From: Sulfurovum sp. XGS-02
Lineage (GTDB): Bacteria; Campylobacterota; Campylobacteria; Campylobacterales; Sulfurovaceae
Direction: 5' to 3'
Length of the DNA stretch: 64,000 nt
NCBI RefSeq assembly: GCF_023213175.1
Contig: NZ_CP093312.1
Location: 1,736,001-1,800,000, forward strand
Below, piece after piece: positions 26,184 through 36,200 of this stretch. Every line of letters starts with the position of its first letter. Within the stretch, counting starts at the first letter, position 1. The notes under the pieces were generated by a model, which searched no databases, was not told where the DNA came from, and saw only the letters and a list, made by a program, of their open reading frames with translations. Made by a program: the position numbers and the translations under genes.

Positions 26184-29100
26184 ATGACTATACGTAATAG
26201 ACTTAAACTTATTGGTCTTGTGCCAATTACTCTACTCATTTTACTTTCAAGTTATTTCTTTGTAACTTCATATGTAAACTATGAAAAGGCGAATGCACTC
26301 AAAACGACATTGATCAACAATGGTGCATTAGACAAAGCACTTATCGAAATAGGTAAAGAGAGCGGATTAACGGCATTATATCTTGGAAGTGACAAGAAAA
26401 TATATACGGATGCACTTATCAAACAACGTGAGAAATTAGATGAGTCTTTTGAGAACCTCAAATATGAAGTCATCACAGAAAAAAAAGTATACCTTCCACT
26501 CTTAGTTGAACTTTTAGAAGGAAAGAAGTCAAAGACATCTGACCCTTATAATCGACTTATATTTAATATCGGTAAACTCCCCGAATCGAGAAAAAAAATA
26601 GATGCTGAAAATGTAGATTTTAAAACTGCTTATTTTCAAACCTACAGAAACGGTCTATCGACTCCAACGCTTGACAAGATCCTTGCACTAAAGAATTATG
26701 CGCTTGATACAGATATTTCAGGGCTGATCGATATACTTGCACAAATTTATACGGCGACAGAGTACAGTGGACTTGAAAGAGGGTTTATTTCATACTATAT
26801 GGCAAAAAGATCTTCTTTATCCTTTGATGAGATTGCTTTATGGGACGAGTTTAAAACAAAAGCACATATTTTTGATATGAAACAAGTCAACAATGATGCC
26901 TTACGTCAACAACTTGAAAAAGTCCTCTATAATGATCACGCAAAAGAAGTGATGAATGACCTGGCTCTGACATCATCTGCGATTCAAACAGATATCGATA
27001 ACGGTGACTATGCAGAAGAAGTTATGGACTGGTTCGCACTTCAAACACAGAAGATCGCATTGCTTTCAAAAGCAGAGCTTGTGGTTTCAAATGCTTTATG
27101 GAAGAAAAGTAACCTCTACCTTGAAAAACAGCTTTTACTTCTTGGTATCGCAGGCGCTATCTGGTTGCTGAGTTTTATTTTGGCATACCTCGGATATACC
27201 ACAGCAAGAGATATTACCAGAAACATTAAAGAGCTTGAAGACGTACTTAACAAAGCGGTTGAAGAGATGAAAGCCAGCGATCAATATCTTGCATCAGATT
27301 CACATGCGATTGAAAATATTGACCTTGATACACATGAAGGTACAAAAGAAGCCTATAAGTTCCTTGAAGATCTTGTTGAAACAGCAAAAGATGATAAACT
27401 CATTGCACTCCAGGCCAATGAAGCAAAATCTCTTTTCCTTGCGAACATGTCACACGAGATTCGTACACCGCTTAACGGTATTGTCGGGTTTACAGAAATA
27501 TTACGTAGTACGAACCTGACTGAAGAGCAAGAGGAATTCCTTGCCATTATTGATAAAAGTTCTGAAAACCTTCTTAGCATTATCAATAACATTCTTGACC
27601 TTTCAAAAATCGAGAGTAACAAGGTTGAGATCGAAAGTATTGTATTTGATGCGGCCGAAGAGTTCGAAAGTGCGGTTGAAACCTATGCCGTTGCTGCTAC
27701 AGAGAAAAATATTGATATGAACTACTATATGGATCCGACGATCTCTGCAAAACTTAAAGGGGATCCGACGAAGATCAAAGAGATTGTTATTAACCTTCTT
27801 TCCAATGCCGTCAAATTTACAAGTTACGGTGGAGAAGTCAACCTTGACATCGTAAAAGAGACAGATGAGAATGGTGTGAACAGAGTGAAGTTTACTGTTA
27901 GAGATAATGGTATCGGTATGACAAAAGACCAACAAGCACGTATTTTTGATGCCTTCTCTCAAGCCGATGTATCGGTTACAAGAAAGTATGGTGGTACAGG
28001 TCTTGGTCTTACCATCTCCAGCCAGTTTGTTGAGCTTATGGGTGGAAAACTTGAACTTGAAAGTGCGAAAGATCATGGTACATCATTCTTCTTCTCATTA
28101 CCATTGGAAGAGGTGGCATCTACAGAGGTTAATTATGAAAATGCATTCACTGATCTTGTAATAGGTAAATACGAGCAGGATATTCCGACAAAACTGGATA
28201 CCAATCTGGAAAAATGGTTTGAATACTTTGGACCGACAGTTAAACATTTTGAATCTATCGCTGAACTCAAAGAGCTTGATTATAATAATACATGTAAGAA
28301 CTACTGGATCGATATTGACAAAGCAAGACAGAATATGCTGGATGCAATCGAGAATATGGACAAATCGAAGCTCATAGTCATTGCGAATGTGACAAGCCGT
28401 AATAAGGTTGAAGAGCTGGGTATAGATCAAAGTCGCGTTCTCTTTAAGCCGGTTACACTCAGTAAACTAAAAACTGTCTTAAGCCATACAGCGACTATCG
28501 CACCTCAACGTATTGAAGAAGCAGCAGTAACACAGCAAACCAGATTTGATGCTAAAGTATTGGTGACAGAAGACAATATCATTAACCAAAAACTCATTAG
28601 ACGTATACTTGAAGAACATGGGATCACAGTGGATATCGCCAACAACGGTCTTGAATCATTTGAAAAACGTAGAAGTGGTGATTATGATCTACTCTTTATG
28701 GATATTCAAATGCCTGTAATGGATGGTATTGAAGCAACACATGAGATCCTTGACTATGAAGAAGATGAAGAGTTAGCGCATATCCCGATCGTAGCCTTGA
28801 CAGCCAATGCACTTAAAGGTGACAGAGAGAGGTTCTTAAGTGAGGGTATGGATGAATATATTACTAAGCCTATTGAAACGACAGAATTACTTTATATCCT
28901 TAACAAGTTCCTATCAGATAAAACAAGCAACGAACCTGTAGAACCGGTCAAAGAAGAAGAGAAGGTTGTAGAAGAAGTGGTTGAAACAACTGAAGAGAGT
29001 GTCGCTCCAACAGCTGAAATCTCTGAGGAGCCGGAACTGACTCTTGAAGAGCCTGCTTCCGAGCTCTTTGAGATGCCAAAAGAAGCAAAAATCCTTATTG

Positions 29101-29405
29101 CTAAAAGACTCCTATTGACACGTAAAGTTTTGGCGAAAGTTCTGGAGAATCTAGGTCATGACTATGATGCACTGGATGATATGGATATGTTAGAAAGTAG
29201 ATTGGCATCAGGTGACTATGATATACTCTTTACCGATACAGATCTGGTGACAGAGAGTATCAGCCAGTCTAATGAAAATGTAGCTATAATTTCATCAAGC
29301 AATATAAATGCATCTCAAGAAGTAAGCGTACAAAAAGGTGAAACCATCTCAAATGCAGCTTCTAAAGAAGAGATAGAAAACATAATAACGAAGTATAGAG
29401 GATAA
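26184..29405 (+). CDS. NIT-domain hybrid sensor histidine kinase with two receiver domains
   Basis: A 1073-residue inner membrane kinase. Helix 1 (about 10-30) and helix 2 (about 315-338) bracket a periplasmic all-helical domain of the NIT type (ALIEIGKESGLTALYLG, SGLERGFISYYMA), a fold linked to nitrate/nitrite sensing. HisKA follows with His near 424 (NMSHEIRTPLNGIVGF), then HATPase (DNGIGMTKDQQARIF, GGTGLGLTI). A receiver near 788-905 has Asp in LLFMDIQMPVMDG. After an acidic linker, a second receiver near 965-1073 keeps FTDTD but has lost the first acidic pair (IAKRLLL). It feeds the Hpt protein and CheY-like protein beside it. Confidence 0.9.
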   Translation: MTIRNRLKLIGLVPITLLILLSSYFFVTSYVNYEKANALKTTLINNGALDKALIEIGKESGLTALYLGSDKKIYTDALIKQREKLDESFENLKYEVITEKKVYLPLLVELLEGKKSKTSDPYNRLIFNIGKLPESRKKIDAENVDFKTAYFQTYRNGLSTPTLDKILALKNYALDTDISGLIDILAQIYTATEYSGLERGFISYYMAKRSSLSFDEIALWDEFKTKAHIFDMKQVNNDALRQQLEKVLYNDHAKEVMNDLALTSSAIQTDIDNGDYAEEVMDWFALQTQKIALLSKAELVVSNALWKKSNLYLEKQLLLLGIAGAIWLLSFILAYLGYTTARDITRNIKELEDVLNKAVEEMKASDQYLASDSHAIENIDLDTHEGTKEAYKFLEDLVETAKDDKLIALQANEAKSLFLANMSHEIRTPLNGIVGFTEILRSTNLTEEQEEFLAIIDKSSENLLSIINNILDLSKIESNKVEIESIVFDAAEEFESAVETYAVAATEKNIDMNYYMDPTISAKLKGDPTKIKEIVINLLSNAVKFTSYGGEVNLDIVKETDENGVNRVKFTVRDNGIGMTKDQQARIFDAFSQADVSVTRKYGGTGLGLTISSQFVELMGGKLELESAKDHGTSFFFSLPLEEVASTEVNYENAFTDLVIGKYEQDIPTKLDTNLEKWFEYFGPTVKHFESIAELKELDYNNTCKNYWIDIDKARQNMLDAIENMDKSKLIVIANVTSRNKVEELGIDQSRVLFKPVTLSKLKTVLSHTATIAPQRIEEAAVTQQTRFDAKVLVTEDNIINQKLIRRILEEHGITVDIANNGLESFEKRRSGDYDLLFMDIQMPVMDGIEATHEILDYEEDEELAHIPIVALTANALKGDRERFLSEGMDEYITKPIETTELLYILNKFLSDKTSNEPVEPVKEEEKVVEEVVETTEESVAPTAEISEEPELTLEEPASELFEMPKEAKILIAKRLLLTRKVLAKVLENLGHDYDALDDMDMLESRLASGDYDILFTDTDLVTESISQSNENVAIISSSNINASQEVSVQKGETISNAASKEEIENIITKYRG

Positions 29406-29410
29406 GGAAC

Positions 29411-29779
29411 ATGGCATTAAAAGTACTTGTTGTTGATGATGATTTCATCAACAGAAAGCTCATACAGACTCTTTTAAAAAAGAATCCAAGAGTCACAGAC
29501 ATTATAGAGGCAGAAAATGGGTCTGATGCCTTAGATAAAATGAAAAAAGATCCTAGTATCAATCTCATACTGTTAGATATCATGATGCCGGTTGTGGATG
29601 GAATAGAATTTCTTAAGATCTTCAGATCCGACATGAATAACGCACATGTACCCGTCATTGTACTCTCTACGGATGATACACGTAAAACGGAGGTCTATGA
29701 CAATGGGGCAAACGACTTCTTACGCAAACCTGTGATGCAAGACAACCTCTATGAAAAAATAGACCAGTGGGTACACTAA
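29411..29779 (+). CDS. Single-domain response regulator (CheY-like)
   Basis: A 122-residue receiver with no output domain. The acidic pair is in VVDDDFINRKLI, the phospho-acceptor Asp near residue 57 in LILLDIMMPVVDG, the Thr/Ser in VIVLSTDDT, and the Lys in FLRKPV. It begins five bases after the kinase gene, so it is the natural final acceptor of the relay. A single-domain regulator usually acts by protein contact, for example on the flagellar motor or an enzyme, and not on DNA. Confidence 0.92.
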   Translation: MALKVLVVDDDFINRKLIQTLLKKNPRVTDIIEAENGSDALDKMKKDPSINLILLDIMMPVVDGIEFLKIFRSDMNNAHVPVIVLSTDDTRKTEVYDNGANDFLRKPVMQDNLYEKIDQWVH

Positions 29780-29803
29780 CTGACCGCTTAAAACAATAAA
29801 ACC

Positions 29804-29821
29804 ACCAGCCTTATGGCTGGT
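29804..29821. terminator. Bidirectional terminator between the phosphorelay operon and lon
   Basis: ACCAGCC (29804-29810) and GGCTGGT (29815-29821) form a seven-pair stem with loop TTAT between converging genes. On the minus strand it is followed by GGTTTTATTGTTTT, giving a good terminator for lon. On the plus strand the T-run is weak. Confidence 0.75.
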
Positions 29822-29839
29822 CAATCTTTCGAAATCCCT

Positions 29840-32260
29840 CTATTTTACAAATATCTCTTTCAATACTTCTTCTATACGAGAGACCCCGATGATCTTTACA
29901 TTATTCTTTACTTCATCAGGAATGTCATTTAAATCACGTTCATAGTTCTTCATTGGGATAAGTGCTTTTTCAACCCCTGCTTTATATGCAGCGATCAATT
30001 TCTCCTTGAGCCCACCAATAGGCAGTACCTTTCCTGTCAATGTGACCTCACCTGTCATTGCAACCTTATTGTCTATTTTTTGTCCGCTTAAGATGGAAGC
30101 AATGGCACTTACCATGGCAATACCGGCACTTGGACCGTCTTTCGGAGTTGCACCCTCAGGTACATGGATATGAAGATCATAACGCTTATAGACTTCACTT
30201 GGATCTACTGCAATGCGCTCTTCTCTCTCTTTTGGACTATGAGGAATGATGGAAGAAGAGATAGGAAGGTCTCCATTGTCTATCAGTATCTTCACAACGG
30301 AATGTGCAATACGAACAGACTCTTTCATCACATCACCTAAACTACCGGTAAGCTGCAATGCCCCCTTACCTTTGATCTTAATGGCTTCAATGGTTAAAAC
30401 ATCTCCGCCTACAGCTGTCCAAGCCAAGCCACTAACAACGCCGACTTGAGGTTTACTGTCTACTAAAGAGATCTCGAAGACTTTTTTGTCTATAAACTCT
30501 TCCAGGTTCTTTCTCGAGATCCTGATGCTCTCTTTTGTTTTATCTTCCAAAAGCTGTCTCGCACCTTTTCTCATCAAGCCGGCTATTCTACGACGTAAAT
30601 TCCGTACACCCGCTTCTCTGGTATATTCATCTATCAATGTTTTCAGTGCTTTATCCGTTATGGAAAATTCCCTACTTTTCAATGCATGTTTTTTAAGCTC
30701 CTGAGGTATGAGATAGCGCTTTGCGATCTCAAACTTCTCTTTAGGCGTATAAGAGTTCAAGCCTATGAACTCCATCCTGTCACGCAGTGGTGCAGGTATA
30801 CGTCCAACATCATTTGCAGTAGCGATAAAAATAGCTTTGCTCAGATCAATATTAAAATTGAGATAATAGTCTCGATACTTACTGTTCTGCTCCGGATCAA
30901 GTATCTCAAGCAGTGCAGCTGTAGGGTCACCCCTCATGCTGCGTCCTACTTTGTCTATCTCATCGAGTACGATAACAGGATCCATACTTTTTGCTTCTAT
31001 AAGTCCTTGCACCAAACGTCCGGGCATTGCACCCACATACGTTCTTCTGTGTCCTCTAAGCTCATTGACATCTTCAAGTCCACCCAGTGCCATACGTACA
31101 AGCGGTCTTCCCAATGCAGTGGCAATGGAGTTGGCAAGTGAAGTCTTACCGACACCCGGAGGTCCTGCAAAACAGAGTATGACACCCCCTGTCTCTTTTT
31201 GTTTGATCCCTCTGAGCTCTGCCAGTTCACGTACAGAGAAAAATTCAACGATACGCTCTTTGGGTTTTTCCAGTGAATAGTGGTCCTTATCGAGTTCAAG
31301 GGAGACATCTTTCACACTGAGATTTTTCTTGGTCAACTTACCGAATGGCAGTTCAAGTACCCACTCCAGGTAACTCTGGAGTACATTGGCATCGGCTGAA
31401 TCAGGGTGCATACGTGCAAAACGATCCAACTGTTTACTGATCTCTTTAAACGCATCATCTTGCATGTGAGGTTTGAGTTCCGCTATTTTTTCTCTAAAGT
31501 TAGCGATCTCCTCTTCCCTTTGTGTATCCATCCCCAACTCTTGCTGGATCTCTTTGAGCTGTTCTTTTAAGAAATACTCTTTGTTGGTCTGTTCGATCTT
31601 GGTATGGACTTTTGTACGTATCTCACGTTGCACTTTTGCAGACTCTATCTGAGAGGTTACGATGTCAATAAGTCCCAACAGACGTTTCTCGATATTCAGT
31701 TCCACATAGAGAACATAAGCAACTTCTTTATCGAGCTTCAACATGGACGAAACGAGGTCTGCGATACGGTTTGGTTCATCATTCTCTTCGATGGTACGTA
31801 CAAGGTCCGCAGGGATCTGACTGTTTAAAGCAGATAATTTTTTGACTTTGTCTCTAAGAATATCCATCAAAGCATCTGCTTTGAGTTTATTATAACTCTC
31901 TAAAGTGACCACATCTATCACAGCACGATTAAAAGGCCCTTCTTGAGGTTCAACGATCTTTCCGCGCGCAAGTCCCTGGAAAAGTATTTTGACCCTGCCA
32001 TCAGGAATATGTACTTTCCGCATGATCGACCCGATCACCCCAACTTTATACATGGTATCAAAATCATGTGTACCCTCTTTCCCTGGCATGGAAGAGGTCA
32101 CAAAGAGTAACGAGTTATTTTCCATCGCATCAGCTGCGGCATCGATATCTTTTTGATCTGTAAGAAAAATGGGACTTATCATAAAAGGGTAAAGGAAAAG
32201 TTCATCCTCCACCACTATAGGTAAGGTAGTCGGAAATGCATCATAATCACTAAGTTGCAT
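29840..32260 (-). CDS. lon: ATP-dependent protease Lon
   Basis: An 806-residue Lon protease. The N-terminal substrate domain covers about 1-200, and a coiled region precedes the AAA+ module (GPPGVGKTSLANSIA, about 368). The C-terminal serine-lysine protease has Ser in PKDGPSAGIAM (about 708) and Lys in GGLKEKLIAAYKAG (about 751). It degrades misfolded and regulatory proteins in the cytoplasm. It lies 86 bases downstream of bamD on the same strand. A small ACACC/GGTGT stem in the gap could reduce read-through. Confidence 0.97.
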   Translation of the reverse strand: MQLSDYDAFPTTLPIVVEDELFLYPFMISPIFLTDQKDIDAAADAMENNSLLFVTSSMPGKEGTHDFDTMYKVGVIGSIMRKVHIPDGRVKILFQGLARGKIVEPQEGPFNRAVIDVVTLESYNKLKADALMDILRDKVKKLSALNSQIPADLVRTIEENDEPNRIADLVSSMLKLDKEVAYVLYVELNIEKRLLGLIDIVTSQIESAKVQREIRTKVHTKIEQTNKEYFLKEQLKEIQQELGMDTQREEEIANFREKIAELKPHMQDDAFKEISKQLDRFARMHPDSADANVLQSYLEWVLELPFGKLTKKNLSVKDVSLELDKDHYSLEKPKERIVEFFSVRELAELRGIKQKETGGVILCFAGPPGVGKTSLANSIATALGRPLVRMALGGLEDVNELRGHRRTYVGAMPGRLVQGLIEAKSMDPVIVLDEIDKVGRSMRGDPTAALLEILDPEQNSKYRDYYLNFNIDLSKAIFIATANDVGRIPAPLRDRMEFIGLNSYTPKEKFEIAKRYLIPQELKKHALKSREFSITDKALKTLIDEYTREAGVRNLRRRIAGLMRKGARQLLEDKTKESIRISRKNLEEFIDKKVFEISLVDSKPQVGVVSGLAWTAVGGDVLTIEAIKIKGKGALQLTGSLGDVMKESVRIAHSVVKILIDNGDLPISSSIIPHSPKEREERIAVDPSEVYKRYDLHIHVPEGATPKDGPSAGIAMVSAIASILSGQKIDNKVAMTGEVTLTGKVLPIGGLKEKLIAAYKAGVEKALIPMKNYERDLNDIPDEVKNNVKIIGVSRIEEVLKEIFVK

Positions 32261-32346
32261 AATGTTGCTCCTTTAAAAATATTGAATTTTGTTTCTATAT
32301 ATCAAACACACCCTTAAAAGGTGTTTTGTACCTACAAGTTACAAGG

Positions 32347-33000
32347 TTAGTCGAAGACATAACCTATGATGCCTTTTTCAGGCGGTGTGATATCAGCCAT
32401 TTCAACCACAGAACCCTTGTTTTTGTCTCTATAGATCTTTGCTGCTTCTTCTTTGCCCGTACGATCATACAGTGCTGCGATATTTTCATTAAGCAGGTAC
32501 TGGCTCATATGTAATCTTATCAGCATAGTATTGACAAGCGGTGAATAAGGAGAGCCCGGATAACGATTGATATAGACTTTAGCCGTAGCGATACTGTCTA
32601 TCATCAATTTTTGGTCCTTATAGACATCTTTGATACCTAAAAATGACGCTTTGAGTTTCATAAAGTCTGTATATTCACGGCTTTCATACTCACCAAAACG
32701 TTTGTTATACTCATCAAGATAATAGTTTGCAAGCAGATACTCTTCGGCATTCATATGTGCATGTGCAAGCATCATCAAAGAGGTCGGCATAAGCGGTGAA
32801 CGCATATGTTCACTCTTAAGGGAAATGTAGTATGCATCGGCTTTATCCAAATTTCCACTCGTAATACTGTTGGCTATTTGCTGATACCAATAGAGTGCCG
32901 GTTTATTAAACTCAGCCACTTCTTTCTCATCTCCGCACCCCACAAATAAAAATGAGAGCACTGCAGCCATACCTGCTAAAACACTTTTCTTCAAGTTCAT
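32347..33000 (-). CDS. bamD: Outer membrane assembly lipoprotein BamD
   Basis: A 217-residue lipoprotein with lipobox FVGC (Cys22) followed by tetratricopeptide-like helices (ALYWYQQIANSITSGNLDKA, YLLANYYLDEYNKRFG, YINRYPGSPYSPLV). These match BamD/ComL, part of the Bam complex that folds outer membrane barrels such as LptD. The length is slightly below E. coli BamD (245 residues). In several epsilonproteobacteria bamD neighbours lon, as it does here. Confidence 0.9.
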   Translation of the reverse strand: MNLKKSVLAGMAAVLSFLFVGCGDEKEVAEFNKPALYWYQQIANSITSGNLDKADAYYISLKSEHMRSPLMPTSLMMLAHAHMNAEEYLLANYYLDEYNKRFGEYESREYTDFMKLKASFLGIKDVYKDQKLMIDSIATAKVYINRYPGSPYSPLVNTMLIRLHMSQYLLNENIAALYDRTGKEEAAKIYRDKNKGSVVEMADITPPEKGIIGYVFD

Positions 33001-33293
33001 ATCTTTCCCTAGTTAAAATCTAATGACATATATAATAGCTCAAAGTATGTAAAAAGCGTATTAGGTTTTATAAAAACAGAAAAATTCATCTCAAGAGATA
33101 GCATTTTGCCCTTTTATCTCCATTATCACCACGTATTTATATTATGTAATATTTTTATGGAAAATTTAAGAAAAGATTAACGATAAAACCTCTATAATCA
33201 ATTAATATTGGATTTTCTTATATAAAAACCCATTTAATAAATGATTTTAAATTCTGCACGCTAAATACCAGTAGTGTCACCAAGGAGTTAATT
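33001..33293. promoter_or_regulatory. AT-rich divergent promoter region of bamD and the MSHA-like operon
   Basis: This 293-base gap separates divergent genes. A plus-strand TATAAT at 33193-33198 would start the pilin operon message with a leader of about 90 bases. AAGGAG lies about seven bases before the ATG at 33294. On the minus strand TATTATATATG near 33030-33040 may serve bamD. I see no riboswitch motif or clear operator, only A/T runs. Confidence 0.45.
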
Positions 33294-36200
33294 ATGAAGC
33301 ATATTACTATACTTTTTAATCTATTACTTTTTTCTTTCCTCTTAAGTACCCAAATATATGCTGCCACCTATGAAGATGCCGAACCTACGAATGATAGTTG
33401 TCCTGGTGAAAATTTAAGTACGATAGTCAGTGGTGTATCGAATTTTACCGGTACTATTGAGGATGAGAATAATGGTCTTGGTATTCCTGGTATTGATTAC
33501 TCTGTAATGCATATACCAAATGATGGAAATATCACAATCACTTGGCAAACTGACCAAGATGGTAAAGAGGCATCTTTTTTAGTCGGTACATCCTGTGATG
33601 ATGGTAGTTATTACAATGGAACAGACCGTCTCGATACACATACTACATCTACCTTTTCAGTCAGTGCAAATGATGTTATTTACCTAAAAATATATGATGG
33701 TGAGGGGAAAGGGTACAGTATTAATATCACCTATAATATTGCTACCCCTTCTCCAGGTTCTGACCTGCAAATTACAAAAATAGACAGTATTGACCCTGTT
33801 GAAATTAATGAACCATTTTATTATATCATTGATGTTTCAAATACTGGTGACACTAATGCAACAAATGTGGTTGTAGAAGATGATATGCCTACAGGTATGG
33901 ATATGAATAAAACTCAAACCGATGCAGCTTCTGGCTTTTGGACATGTGATCAACTAGCTGCTTCTCATCATGTCACATGTACCCATAACAGTGAAATACC
34001 TTCAGGAGATACCCATACCATCTATTTACATGTCACGGCACCTTCTTCTGCCGGTGTAGTTACCAATAACGTGTCGGTCACTGATGCTAACGGTTCTTAC
34101 GCGACAGCAGACGAAGAAACAACAATTACTGCAGAAATAGAAAATGCGGAGAATCTTTGTTATGTAGAAAACACACTTGCAAGCGCTCTGAATGATGATA
34201 TCAATGCTTCATGTGAAAAAAGAGGTAACTTTTTCTATGGTAATATAGGAGGGCAAGACCCTTGTGTTGCGCAAGTGCTTATTGTCAAAGAAAACAATGT
34301 ATCCACTGACCCTATAACCGGACTTGTGGTCACTAAAATGTATGCGCCTGGGCTTAGCAGCGGTTCCGCCACTGCAGTAGGGGGTACGGTACTGAATGCC
34401 GGTGCAAAAACAACCTTGAACTTTGAAAGTTTTACTTCTTATAGAGAAGGTTATGTTGTATATGCAGATGAGAACTGGATAGACGATAATAATCTTAGCA
34501 TCACAGATACAGCATCTGATTATAACCCAAACATGAACGGAATTGCACTTTATGCAGACTACAACATATCGAATGAACATCACTTTGGACGAGTTTATGC
34601 ATGTAGTGGTGTAGGTGAAGGAGGTATTGAAATTAATTTCTCTGCTGATATCATTGATACGTCGATCGGTACAGATACGGCCATGGCAGGCAATTACAAT
34701 AACAGTCTAGATGATACATCAGATACAGGCACCAATATAAAATATATACGAACCATGGTTGCCGCATCTCCGACAAGAACGATTGAAGGCGTACATCTGG
34801 ATGACAACGGTATTGCAACACCATATACACCGGAAAATCCTGCTTTCAACTTTATTATCTCTCCTGTCCTTATTAACGATGCATGTAGTGGAGACGTTGA
34901 ACCGATCTATCAACCCGGTACAAATCAGCCAGCCTTTATTATCGTACCTCCAAATGCATACTCTGCGACAGGGGCTATCACTGTACCTGGTAACGTTAGG
35001 AAAAGTGCAAGAATGCAACTTATCTCTATTGACCCCGAATCTTTAAGTGTAGAGGGACAGCAATGTATCCTGAGTAGTAGTGCAGATGGAAACTTTGCCG
35101 GTGTACCATCCTGTGCCAACTCTGAAGTTCAATATTCAGATGCATTCGGTCAAGATGCCTGGGATAGATGTGGAGTAGACGGTGGACGTCCTTGTGATTC
35201 GAACAATCATGGTATTGCTGACACAAGTGATCCCACATATGATCCTGACACAGACAGTATTTATGTAAATGATTATGGATGTTATTTATGTACGTTTAAT
35301 GTTGCACCGGTCTGTACAACTGACAACTTTGCCATTCGGCCTGAAAAATTTGATATGGAGATGTCGGATGCTGATGCACCTAACCTTTTACGTGCTGGTG
35401 AAGAGTATCGCGTTTCTCTGACTGCAAAGGATCCCCTGGACAATATACAGGCTGATTATACAGTCACCGACCATAATTTTAAGAGTGATCTAGGTACATA
35501 TGTGACGCGTTATTTCAAAGATGGTACGAAAGATACTAGTGGTTTACTCCATGGTACTTCTGAGCTGAACACAACGGGAATAGCTTATATGTTTGAAGGT
35601 TTGTCAAGTTTAAGTACCTCTAACCCAGGAAGTGCGGAAGAAATTGTTGGTGTTACCTATGATGATGTCGGCTTAATCAATTTAGAAGTATATGATCAAG
35701 AGTGGGCAGCGATTGATAATGATGATACACCAATGGATTGTAACAGTTCTAAGCATACTTATATTTGTGGAGATAAAAACGTAACATTTATTCCTCACCA
35801 CTTCGCATTTGAAGACCTTACTATCTATAACCATGCAGGTCCGTCCAGTGACTTTACCTATGTTGCAGATAAGAGGGGTATGCCCTCTGCAACCCCACCT
35901 ACAAAAAGCCCGATGGCTGCCCGTGTAGATACACGTATAGAAGCACGTAATAAACAAGATGGCATTACACAAAACTTTAAACAGGACTATGCTGGAAACC
36001 AATATTATGAAAATAATATTACAGTGATTCAAAAGGTTAAAATACCAACAGGTCGTACTCTGCCTAATGAACCGCATGCTTATGTATATGGAGATGATGC
36101 AAATGAATCTAAAATAGATGATAAACTTATAGGATTTGGTCGGGCTATTGGTACAGAAACAGATAGTCCAGGAACAAGAAATATCAAATGGTATGAAAGT

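Noticed and set aside
27603-28076. 157-residue minus-strand open frame
   Set aside because: It is antisense to the histidine kinase HATPase domain.
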